Assembly (NCBI GenBank): GCA_007130585.1
Contig: SLSE01000096.1
Span: forward strand, 1-10,601
DNA: 10,601 nucleotides
DNA from: Syntrophomonadaceae bacterium
Lineage (GTDB): Bacteria; Bacillota; Dethiobacteria; DTU022
Direction: 5' to 3'
The translations under genes were made by a program, and so were the position numbers. Under the pieces are notes generated by a model. It was not told the origin of the DNA, searched no databases, and worked only from the letters and a program-made list of their open reading frames with translations. Position 1 is the stretch's first letter, and every line of letters begins with the position of its first letter. Positions 1-6,000 of this stretch are shown here, in pieces.

Positions 1-938
1 GCCGCATCCCTGACGTCAACCTGCCCGCTGCCTGTTACGTCCCCCTTCAGGTAAACGGGGCCGGAATCCGGGTCGGGTTCCGGAACAGGGTCGGGTGCCG
101 GTTCTGTAGCAGGATCAGGTTCAGTTCCGGGATCAGGATCGGTCCCGGATTCCGGGTCAGGCGCCAGATCTTCCAGCGCTTCAAGGTATGTTTCTGCCAG
201 CCAGCCGTACCTGACTTCGCCATCCAGCTCGACTGCCGCATACCACCAGTAGTGATAGGAAAAAATGCTCCCGGGTTGAGAAGCGTACATCCCGTTGCTG
301 GGATGTTTTTCAATCCCGGCCACGGTGCCCTTATCCAGTTGAACAGGGCTTACATCTACTCCTTCCAGGCGAAAATTTAAATTTGCGGCAGTAGTTTTAA
401 CAAATCCCCCGGGGATAAATTTTTCCGACCGTTCCGGCCCATTTGGCACGACAATAAAGGCTGTCGGCCAGAGGCTGTCGGAGGGGCTTATCAGTCTGGT
501 ATTATAGCCGGAACCGCTTCTGCCCGAATCCGAGACCAGGATAGAACCGTCTCCCATAACCGCTTCCACCACTCCGACATGCCCGAGCGTGCTCCCGAAG
601 AAAGCTCCGCTGTCCCAGTAAGCTATGGAGAAAACTGCCGCCTCTTCAGTAACCACCGCACCCCTTGCTGCGTCATCAGCCCAGGTATGCGCGTTGAAGC
701 GCATGCTGTCAAGAGCATACTTACAGTAGCCCAGCTGCAGCATACGCCCGTGAGCATACCAGGTGCAATTTGAACCTTTTGAAGGGAAATAATTAAAAAT
801 TGTGTACTCGGGCAAACCGGGCCATTGATCAAATTCTTCCCTGGTCAGGACATGGCCCTGCTCGCCCCCTGATGCAGAAGCGCTGAATACCGTTAACACT
901 GCCACAGCAAGAAACAGGATAAAGGTTATTCGTTTCAT
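1..938 (-). CDS. Secreted CHAP-domain hydrolase with SH3-like region, Pro/Asp linker and dockerin start (partial)
   Basis: This gene starts at ATG 938 and runs off the left edge (312 codons visible, no stop). A GGGAG ribosome binding site lies at 944-948. Residues 1-22 form a signal peptide (MKR, hydrophobic core, likely cleavage after Ala-Ser-Ala), so the product is exported. Residues 50-140 fit a CHAP amidase/peptidase fold: the catalytic cysteine is probably C58 in SNCTWYAHGR, the histidine H120 in LGHVGVV, and a polar third residue D137. Such enzymes usually cut peptidoglycan peptides or cross-bridges. Residues about 178-252 look SH3-like, ending in YGWLAETYL. Residues 259-294 are a Pro/Asp/Glu linker, and from 299 a dockerin calcium loop begins. 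It starts 32 nt after the heliorhodopsin stop, so co-transcription is likely. The CHAP call is by motif; the exact substrate is unknown. Confidence 0.8.
   Translation of the reverse strand, partial: MKRITFILFLAVAVLTVFSASASGGEQGHVLTREEFDQWPGLPEYTIFNYFPSKGSNCTWYAHGRMLQLGYCKYALDSMRFNAHTWADDAARGAVVTEEAAVFSIAYWDSGAFFGSTLGHVGVVEAVMGDGSILVSDSGRSGSGYNTRLISPSDSLWPTAFIVVPNGPERSEKFIPGGFVKTTAANLNFRLEGVDVSPVQLDKGTVAGIEKHPSNGMYASQPGSIFSYHYWWYAAVELDGEVRYGWLAETYLEALEDLAPDPESGTDPDPGTEPDPATEPAPDPVPEPDPDSGPVYLKGDVTGSGQVDVRDA
57..164 (-). repeat. Low-complexity Pro/Asp/Glu linker coding repeat
   Basis: This stretch encodes about 36 residues dominated by P, D, E, T and G in irregular PDP/EPDP units. It lies between the SH3-like region and the dockerin-like segment of the secreted CHAP protein. 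Such linkers are typical flexible spacers in modular secreted proteins. The DNA is correspondingly rich in imperfect direct repeats of a CCGGAACCCGA-like unit, so length variation between strains is plausible. Confidence 0.75.
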
Positions 939-970
939 TTTTTCTCCCTGCCTTTAAATCTCTATCTCTA

Positions 971-2164
971 TCAGTTAGGCTGCATAACGCCCGCGTATAC
1001 CAGCCAGGCCAAAACGCTCTTGGCCAAAAGGCTCAGTATGATATATCCCCGTTCGCCATAGAGGTAATCAGCCCATTTGCCGACTTTTTTGTACTGCAGG
1101 ATCATATTGACAGGAAAAAGGTTAAAAAACACAAAATAAGATCCGATAATCGCATAGACAAACCAGGGTACTTCAGCGGGATCGGCATTACCGAAGGCAT
1201 GCAGGACTATAATCACCCAGGGCCCGAAACCGGCTATAGAGCCAAAGACAAAAGGCGTCCAGCTGGTTTTTTCCGTATAACGGTTAAGCTGCTCCATCAG
1301 CAAGCCGAACCAGTTCATGGAGGCATTGAGTATAAATATGGCAATCAGGGCCCCGATATCATAGACCCCGAAAAGCATCGCTATTAACACAATCATGAGT
1401 GAAGAGCTGAGAGAATACTCGTGCCAGCGGAACCTGTTGATTCCTTTTTCCAGGTCGCGGTTGTAAACCCGGTTTGCTCCGGGCATAACTATTATGAAAT
1501 GAGCCAGGGCCGACAGGAAGAGGAACACAGAAACAAAGATTGCAAAAGGGACTTCAAAAAGCTGTTCCGGGTTTGTTACGAGCCGCATCGCCCCGGTATC
1601 GAACTCCAGGAAGTTAGATCGCACCGGTGTTCTGAAGTTGCTGATTTGTTCAATAGTTATAGCGAAGTAAAGCATCAGGGCCCCCTGGACCAGGTGTAAA
1701 AAGCCCATCACAAAATTAAATTTTTTCAGGTATCCGAAACTAATCCCGGGGAGCTTTGCCTGTTTTTCTTTCCCTTCAATCTTCTCCATTCTGCGCTGCA
1801 ATTCCCGGTCTGTTTTTTGGAGTTCGCGGTGATCTTCCTCGGGAAAAGGATGCACGGCTCCGGTTCCCGCAACTTCTTTTTCCTCAACCAGCCTGCCGGC
1901 ACGCCAGATACCCGATCGCTTTGTGCCGTCCGGATAAACGACCGTCCCCCGGCCGTGCCTTTTGCCGTCCTTCCAGTCGCCTGAATAAGTGCTCCCGTCG
2001 GCATTGGTTAATATACCCCGGCCGTTGGGCTTGTCATTTTCCCATTCGCCCTCGTACCTGGTGCCGTCCGGACGAATCCATATACCATAACCGTGCCTTT
2101 TGTTACCTTCCCATTCACCGTTATACGTTGTGCCATCCGGGTAAGTATAAACTTTCCTGTTCAT
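971..2164 (-). CDS. MORN-repeat heliorhodopsin fusion protein
   Basis: This 397-residue protein starts at ATG 2164 behind a GGGGAGGA site at 2171-2178. Residues 7-92 hold four MORN repeats (YxGxW...GxGxxxxxDG pattern, the last one partial). Residues 107-137 are a charged, probably helical linker. Residues about 148-393 form seven membrane helices of the heliorhodopsin family. Diagnostic features are RWHEYSLSSSLM (R246-M257), MNWFGLLME, QYKKVGKWADYLYGE and SLLAKSVLAW. By comparison with heliorhodopsin 48C12 as I recall it, K382 is the retinal Schiff-base lysine, E249 the counterion (E107), S378 equals S237, H222 equals H80 and H157 equals H23; the E-to-K spacing is 133 here against 134. Heliorhodopsins bind retinal, do not pump ions, and have a cytoplasmic N-terminus, which places the MORN repeats inside the cell. 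The role is probably light sensing or signalling. No retinal synthesis gene is in the window. Confidence 0.93.
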   Translation of the reverse strand: MNRKVYTYPDGTTYNGEWEGNKRHGYGIWIRPDGTRYEGEWENDKPNGRGILTNADGSTYSGDWKDGKRHGRGTVVYPDGTKRSGIWRAGRLVEEKEVAGTGAVHPFPEEDHRELQKTDRELQRRMEKIEGKEKQAKLPGISFGYLKKFNFVMGFLHLVQGALMLYFAITIEQISNFRTPVRSNFLEFDTGAMRLVTNPEQLFEVPFAIFVSVFLFLSALAHFIIVMPGANRVYNRDLEKGINRFRWHEYSLSSSLMIVLIAMLFGVYDIGALIAIFILNASMNWFGLLMEQLNRYTEKTSWTPFVFGSIAGFGPWVIIVLHAFGNADPAEVPWFVYAIIGSYFVFFNLFPVNMILQYKKVGKWADYLYGERGYIILSLLAKSVLAWLVYAGVMQPN

Positions 2165-2212
2165 AATAATTCCTCCCCAGGCCAGTTTAAGCTTATATAT
2201 CTTAAGACAGGC

Positions 2213-2237
2213 CCCGGCCCGAAAAACGCCGGCCGGG
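2213..2237. other. GC-rich hairpin between aspartase and heliorhodopsin genes
   Basis: CCCGGCC (2213-2219) and GGCCGGG (2231-2237) form a perfect 7-bp stem with an 11-nt loop. Read on the minus strand, the direction of both flanking genes, it has no following T-run, so it is not a canonical terminator there. On the plus strand it is followed by AATTAGTTTTTT and would look like a terminator, but no plus-strand gene ends here. It may reduce read-through into, or stabilise, the heliorhodopsin message. I saw no convincing separate promoter for the heliorhodopsin in the 135-nt gap. Confidence 0.45.
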
Positions 2238-2299
2238 AATTAGTTTTTTACCATCCGCATATTTTCTACATATTACCACAAATTACAGGATAAATAAAT

Positions 2300-4159
2300 C
2301 TATTTAGGGCCAATCATGTTTTCGGGAGAAAGAATTTTATCCAGTTCTTCCCTGGAAAGCAGGTTTTTTTCAAGAACCAGTTCACAAACGCCGCGGTTGG
2401 TTTTAAGAGCTTCTTTCGCCAGTTCGGTGGATGTTTCATAGCCCAGGACAGGATTCAAAGCGGTAACAAGGCCGATGCTGTTCATCACCATATCGTGGCA
2501 GCGTTCCTCGTTTGCGGTTATATTGTCAATACATTTATACTTCAGGGTTGCCATTCCGTTTTTAAGCATGAAGATGGATTCGAAAATGCTCTGCACCATA
2601 ACCGGCTCCATAACGTTGAGTTCAAGCTGCCCCGCTTCGGCTCCCATGGTAACGGTGAGATCGTTGCCTATCACTTTATAGGCTACCTGGTTCACAACCT
2701 CCGGGATGACCGGATTAACTTTGCCGGGCATGATTGAAGATCCGGGCTGCATGGCCGGCAGGTTAATTTCGTTTAAACCGGCCCTGGGTCCCGAAGACAG
2801 CAGGCGCAGGTCATTAGATATCTTGGAGAGCTTAACGGCCAGCCTTTTTACCGCGGAAGAATACATAACAAAAGATCCTGTGTCCTGGGTCGCTTCAATC
2901 AGGTTTTTGGCGCGGACCAGCTCAAGGCCGGTTATATCCCTTAAATGCCGGATACATTTTTCGCTGTAACCCGGCTCGGCGTTTATCCCTGTTCCGATAG
3001 CTGTAGCGCCCATGTTTATCTCCAGGAAAAGTTCTGCATTCTGTTCCAGCCGCTGGACCTCTTCTTCAAGCGTCACCGCATAGGCTTCAAACTCCTGCCC
3101 CAGGGTCATCGGCACGGCGTCCTGCAGCTGGGTCCGGCCCACTTTTATTATCCTGCTGAACTGAGCGCCCTTTGCCCTGAGTGATTCAATCAGCGAGCAG
3201 AGCACCGCCGTCATTTCCCGGTTTGCTTTAATCAGAGCGATCTTAACCGCGGTGGGGTAGGCATCATTGGTTGATTGTGACAGGTTGACATGATTATTAG
3301 GATGGCAGTGCCTGTAATCTCCTTTTTCGTAACCCAGTATTTCCAGGCCGCGGTTGGCGATAACCTCATTGGCATTCATGTTAGTCGAAGTCCCCGCCCC
3401 GCCCTGGATCATATCTACTGCAAAGTGAGAGTGAAGCCTGCCGTTCATTATTTCAGTGCAGGCCCGGACAATTGCATCGGCAACCTGTTCAGGCAGAAGG
3501 CCCAGGTCAGAGTTTGCTTTAGCGGCAGCCATTTTAACTGCGGCCAGGGCTTCTATAATCACGGGGAAAAAATGAAGCGGCACCCCGCTGATGTTGAAAT
3601 TTTCCAGGGCCCGCAGGGTCTGGATGCCGTAATAAGCTTCAGATGGCACATCCCGGTAGCCTAGCAGATCGTGTTCCCTGCGTTTTCTTCCCGATTGGTA
3701 CTGTGAAGCGGCATTGGCAACCCTGGTATTGGCCTGTCTCATTCGCCTGGAAATGACCTGGGCAACCTGGATAAGCACTTTCCCGGTCAGCCCGGGACTG
3801 GCCTCGCTTATCTTTTCCAGATCTCTCCTTTTGAGAATGAGGATCGTGGAGTCCACCAGCGCCCTGGCCGAAGTCGAATGCTGGGAATCGTCCATCAAAG
3901 CGCCTTCTCCGAGGAAGTCGTACCTGCCGAAAAGCGTTAAGCGCTTCTCTTCCCCGAAAGTAGCGCGTTTAAACAATTCCAGCTCACCCTCATAGATCAT
4001 AAACAGGTTTTCTCTCATACAGAATTCGGTAAACAACATCTCGTCGGCTTTATAGCGGCGCTCCTCTACATACGCGGCTATGTCCTGCAGTTCATGATCT
4101 GTTAAAGATTGAAACAGTTCGATTCTTTGCAGGAAAGAACTAATCGTTTTTTTATCCAT
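2300..4159 (-). CDS. aspA: Aspartate ammonia-lyase with N-terminal cyclic-nucleotide-binding-like domain
   Basis: This 619-residue protein converts L-aspartate to fumarate and ammonia, reversibly. The start is ATG 4159, chosen because GGGGAGG at 4165-4171 precedes it by 5 nt; the frame is open upstream to 4207 but that part has no such site. Residues about 8-145 resemble a Crp/cNMP-binding domain (LFQSLTDHELQDIA, then FGRYDFLGEGALMDD). The rest is a full aspartase: RREHDLLGYRDVP from 160, AGTSTNMNANEV at 255-266, HPNNHVNLSQSTNDAYPT at 286-303, GRTQLQDAVP at 341-350, and the catalytic loop GSSIMPGKVNP at 473-483. The Q in GRTQLQ, where fumarase has H, supports aspartase over fumarase. Aspartases are usually about 470 residues, so about 155 extra residues form the sensor. 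The usual phosphate-binding-cassette arginine is not in its expected place (SQHSTSA), so the ligand may not be cAMP. It is divergent from the dicarboxylate carrier operon. Confidence 0.92.
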   Translation of the reverse strand: MDKKTISSFLQRIELFQSLTDHELQDIAAYVEERRYKADEMLFTEFCMRENLFMIYEGELELFKRATFGEEKRLTLFGRYDFLGEGALMDDSQHSTSARALVDSTILILKRRDLEKISEASPGLTGKVLIQVAQVISRRMRQANTRVANAASQYQSGRKRREHDLLGYRDVPSEAYYGIQTLRALENFNISGVPLHFFPVIIEALAAVKMAAAKANSDLGLLPEQVADAIVRACTEIMNGRLHSHFAVDMIQGGAGTSTNMNANEVIANRGLEILGYEKGDYRHCHPNNHVNLSQSTNDAYPTAVKIALIKANREMTAVLCSLIESLRAKGAQFSRIIKVGRTQLQDAVPMTLGQEFEAYAVTLEEEVQRLEQNAELFLEINMGATAIGTGINAEPGYSEKCIRHLRDITGLELVRAKNLIEATQDTGSFVMYSSAVKRLAVKLSKISNDLRLLSSGPRAGLNEINLPAMQPGSSIMPGKVNPVIPEVVNQVAYKVIGNDLTVTMGAEAGQLELNVMEPVMVQSIFESIFMLKNGMATLKYKCIDNITANEERCHDMVMNSIGLVTALNPVLGYETSTELAKEALKTNRGVCELVLEKNLLSREELDKILSPENMIGPK

Positions 4160-4219
4160 ATTTACCTCCCCGGTTGAACCCTGAGTCCAGGTACTTTTTG
4201 AGTTCACTGCTTGATCAGT

Positions 4220-4247
4220 ATTCTACCTTTTTCCCCGGAGTTTGCAA
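4220..4247 (-). promoter_or_regulatory. Promoter for aspartase gene (minus strand)
   Basis: On the minus strand TTGCAA (4247-4242) and TAGAAT (4225-4220) are separated by 16 nt, a good sigma-A-type match. Transcription would start near 4212, giving a leader of about 50 nt before ATG 4159. The -35 hexamer sits inside the perfect 12-bp palindrome AGTTTGCAAACT (4239-4250), which could be an operator. Confidence 0.6.
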
Positions 4248-4262
4248 ACTAAGAATGATTCT
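4239..4262. promoter_or_regulatory. Adjacent palindromes, possible operators
   Basis: AGTTTGCAAACT (4239-4250) is a perfect 12-bp palindrome. It is followed one base later by AGAAT-G-ATTCT (4252-4262), a perfect 5+5 palindrome. Both overlap or abut the -35 region of the aspartase promoter and lie between the two divergent promoters. This arrangement suits a shared repressor or activator, but the regulator is not identified and is not encoded in the window. Confidence 0.4.
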
Positions 4263-4280
4263 CGGTTTATTTATTAAATT

Positions 4281-4312
4281 TGGCTTGACAAAATATTCAC
4301 AAGCCATATAAA
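4281..4312 (+). promoter_or_regulatory. Plus-strand promoter with overlapping inverted repeat
   Basis: TTGACA (4285-4290), a 16-nt spacer and TATAAA (4307-4312) form a near-consensus sigma-A promoter; start expected near 4319-4321. The arms TGGCTTG (4281-4287) and CAAGCCA (4300-4306) are a perfect 7-bp inverted repeat, 12 nt apart, covering the -35 box and spacer, as expected of a repressor site. The promoter drives the structured RNA at about 4320-4491 and, if read-through occurs, the dicarboxylate carrier operon. Confidence 0.7.
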
Positions 4313-4324
4313 CTATATATAGTT
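4311..4324. promoter_or_regulatory. 14-bp perfect palindrome at the transcription start
   Basis: AACTATATATAGTT reads the same on both strands and covers the downstream edge of the -10 box and the expected start site of the plus-strand promoter. A dimeric regulator bound here would block initiation. The half-sites share AACT/AGTT with the palindrome at 4239-4250, which may be chance in AT-rich DNA. Confidence 0.4.
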
Positions 4325-4491
4325 ACTTTTAGCGTACCCAGCATAGTAGGAGAAACAAGAGATCTGCCCGGTTTAAGGAAAACCGCGGAAAGCTTAACTT
4401 AAATTATGTTGAATAGCTTTCCTGCGCTGCTAAAGCAAGTCTCTTTACCTATTATGGCCCTTGTGGAGCTTTCTCCAGAGCGGCTTTTTTT
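4320..4491 (+). ncRNA. Structured RNA: small RNA or attenuating leader of the dicarboxylate operon (class unrecognised)
   Basis: The interval runs from the expected start of a strong promoter to an intrinsic terminator, about 170 nt. An outer helix pairs ATAGTAGG (4343-4350) with CCTATTAT (4448-4455, one G-U). After an internal loop, AAGAGATCTGC (4357-4367) pairs with GCAAGTCTCTT (4435-4445, one mismatch, one G-U). Inside are two hairpins: CGGTTT/AAACCG (4369-4374/4380-4385) and GGAAAGCT/AGCTTTCC (4387-4394/4415-4422, extendable inward by TAAC/GTTG with one G-U). No open frame with a ribosome binding site was seen. I could not match it to T-box, SAM, purine, THF, cobalamin or c-di-GMP motifs. 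A long rod with a central bubble, own promoter and terminator also recalls 6S RNA, but no sequence signature confirms that. Confidence 0.5.
4457..4491 (+). terminator. Intrinsic terminator upstream of the dicarboxylate carrier
   Basis: An imperfect stem with GCC/GGC at its base (4457-4459/4482-4484) and GGAG/CTCC at its top (4465-4468/4473-4476, CTTT loop) is followed at once by seven T residues (4485-4491). It ends the structured RNA about 160 nt before the carrier start codon, so it either closes a separate small RNA or acts as an attenuator. The 5' arm directly follows the 3' strand of the outer helix of that RNA. Confidence 0.65.
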
Positions 4492-4530
4492 ATGCTGGAT
4501 CAACCGGAAGCCGATAAATGTTTGCTAGTA

Positions 4531-4558
4531 CCGGTTTAAAGGAGGCTCGGAAAGCTTA
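4531..4558 (+). repeat. Second copy of a leader motif (direct repeat of 4368-4396)
   Basis: CCGGTTTAA, then GGA, then CGGAAAGCTTA occur at 4368-4396 and again at 4531-4558 with nearly the same spacing (18 and 17 nt between starts of the outer blocks). The copies are about 163 nt apart, one inside the structured RNA and one between its terminator and the carrier gene. The cause could be partial duplication, or a shared protein or RNA contact. The 3' part GCCG-GCTC-CGGC (4561-4572) adds a small hairpin. Confidence 0.5.
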
Positions 4559-4585
4559 CCGCCGGCTCCGGCAATTTATTATAAT
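4556..4585 (+). promoter_or_regulatory. Possible second promoter for the dicarboxylate carrier operon
   Basis: TATAAT at 4580-4585 is a perfect -10 box. The best -35 is weak (TTACCG at 4556-4561, 18-nt spacer). Transcription would start near 4592, giving a leader of about 60 nt rich in A and T. If real, the carrier operon does not depend on read-through of the terminator at 4457-4491. Confidence 0.4.
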
Positions 4586-4651
4586 AGCAAACAGCAATTT
4601 TTACTTAAATTTTAGTTTCATTAATCCACATCTACAGGAGGTTTTTCTACC

Positions 4652-5899
4652 ATGCACATTGTTGGCTTAATTATCCTGGCAGCAACCATTTACTTTGTCG
4701 TTAAACGTTACGAAATCAGAATGGTTTTATTCGCTTCGGGCTTCCTGATGACCCTGATCGCCCTGGAACCAAATACTGCGTTTGAAGCCTTCGCCGCAAG
4801 GATGACTACAGGGGGCTTGATCACGGCTATTCTCAGCGTGCTGGCTTTTGCCCACGTAATGAGATTAACCGGGTGCGATCAACACCTGATCCACCTCCTG
4901 GTCAACGGGCTTAAAAAAGTGCGGCCGATCCTGGTTCCCGGGGCGGTACTTGCCACTTTTGCCATTAATATTGCCCTGCCCAGCGCCGCCGGAACAAGCG
5001 CTGCAGTCGGCGCAGTATTCATCCCTGTGCTGATGGCCGCAGGCATTCACCCTGCGCTGGCAGGAGCGGCTGTCCTGACCGGAACCTTCGGCAGTATGCT
5101 TAATCCCGGCCTGTCTCATAACCCCTTTATTGCAGAAATGGCCGGAGTTGATGTTCTTGAAGTTATTGGCACCCACAGCACCGCGACCATTGTAGCAATA
5201 ATTATCGGCGCCATAGCGCTGACCATCGTCGGCCTCGTCAGAAAAGAGCTAAAAGGCCACGAGCAGGAGCTGGAACAGGATGAAGATTTCAAAGTTAGCT
5301 TTATCAGGGCCATTGTGGTGGTAATCCCGCTTCTCATCCTGATTCTTGGAGCTACTGAACTCATCGCGCCCCTGGCTGAAGTATCAATTCCGGGCGCCAT
5401 GCTGATCGGCGCCATGCTGGGAATGGCTGTTACCAAAACCAGCCCGGTGGAAGTTACCAAAACCTTCTTCGACGGAATGGGAACCGCTTACAGCAGCGTA
5501 ATGGGCATAATTATAGCCGCCGCAGTCTTTGTAGCCGGGCTCCAGGCTTTAGGCGTAATTGATGCGCTCATAGATTCCATGATTGAATTCAGCGCTGTAG
5601 CAGGCTATGCCGGTACCTTCGGGCCATTTCTGCTGGCCGTTATCTCAGGCTCCGGCGATGCTGCAGCCTTCGCTTTCAACGAGGCAGTCACGCCTTTTGC
5701 CGCTCAATTTGGCCTGGGCACCATTGAACTCGGTTCGATTGCCGCCCTGGCCGGGGCCCTGGGGAGAACGATGTCCCCGGTTGCCGCAGCCACGATCGTC
5801 TGTGCCGGATATGCCAACGTCAACCCCATGGAACTGGCTAAGCGCACCGCACCCGGCATGATTTTAGCCACCATCGCGGCCATGATCATCCTGCTATAA
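4652..5899 (+). CDS. dcuC: DcuC-family C4-dicarboxylate carrier
   Basis: This 415-residue, very hydrophobic membrane protein starts at ATG 4652 behind AGGAGG (4636-4641). It matches the anaerobic C4-dicarboxylate carrier family (DcuC) in two re-entrant-like segments: INIALPSAAGTSAAVGAVFI (105-124) and SGSGDAAAFAF (332-342). It also matches in the C-terminal ALGRTMSPVAAATIVCAG (369-386) and NPMELAKRTAPGM. About ten membrane segments surround a charged cytoplasmic loop at 197-215. Family members exchange or export succinate, fumarate, malate or aspartate under anaerobic conditions. Here the gene leads an operon with two M20 amidohydrolases, so the substrate may instead be an acidic N-substituted amino acid. 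E. coli AbgA works with a different carrier family (AbgT). Divergence from the aspartase gene supports a link to aspartate or fumarate. Confidence 0.85.
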   Translation: MHIVGLIILAATIYFVVKRYEIRMVLFASGFLMTLIALEPNTAFEAFAARMTTGGLITAILSVLAFAHVMRLTGCDQHLIHLLVNGLKKVRPILVPGAVLATFAINIALPSAAGTSAAVGAVFIPVLMAAGIHPALAGAAVLTGTFGSMLNPGLSHNPFIAEMAGVDVLEVIGTHSTATIVAIIIGAIALTIVGLVRKELKGHEQELEQDEDFKVSFIRAIVVVIPLLILILGATELIAPLAEVSIPGAMLIGAMLGMAVTKTSPVEVTKTFFDGMGTAYSSVMGIIIAAAVFVAGLQALGVIDALIDSMIEFSAVAGYAGTFGPFLLAVISGSGDAAAFAFNEAVTPFAAQFGLGTIELGSIAALAGALGRTMSPVAAATIVCAGYANVNPMELAKRTAPGMILATIAAMIILL

Positions 5900-5908
5900 A
5901 AACCCATG

Positions 5909-5948
5909 TTTTCCGGTACCTGTCGCAACAGCGGCAGGTACCGGGAAA
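5909..5948 (+). other. Long hairpin between carrier and amidohydrolase genes
   Basis: CCGGTACCTGTCGC (5913-5926) pairs with 5931-5944 around the tetraloop AACA, 14 bp with a single T-G wobble. TTTT/GAAA (5909-5912/5945-5948) extends it to about 18 bp. No T-run follows on the plus strand, so it is not an ordinary terminator. It starts 9 nt after the carrier stop and ends about 50 nt before the next start. A role in mRNA processing, stability or differential expression within the operon is the likeliest reading. Confidence 0.6.
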
Positions 5949-6000
5949 TTCAGGCCAAAGGTTTGCTTATAAATAAGATCGACCTGAGGAGGTAAAGGAC

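Noticed and set aside
1726..2166. Overlapping frames of 92 and 136 codons in the heliorhodopsin gene
   Set aside because: They are alternate-frame and antisense readings of the MORN coding repeats, whose repeated codons keep other frames open.
2213..2249. Intrinsic terminator on the plus strand
   Set aside because: The hairpin plus T-run is convincing in shape, but no plus-strand gene or promoter precedes it, so it is listed only as a hairpin.
4160..4207. Upstream ATG at 4207 as the aspartase start
   Set aside because: The 16 extra residues are unlike the domain, and a strong GGGGAGG site lies inside them, 5 nt before ATG 4159.
4368..4396. T-box leader, because AACCGCGG resembles part of the conserved T-box sequence
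   Set aside because: The GGTGG half of the motif, the Stem I motifs and an AGTA-type bulge are not present, and the downstream genes are not typical T-box targets.
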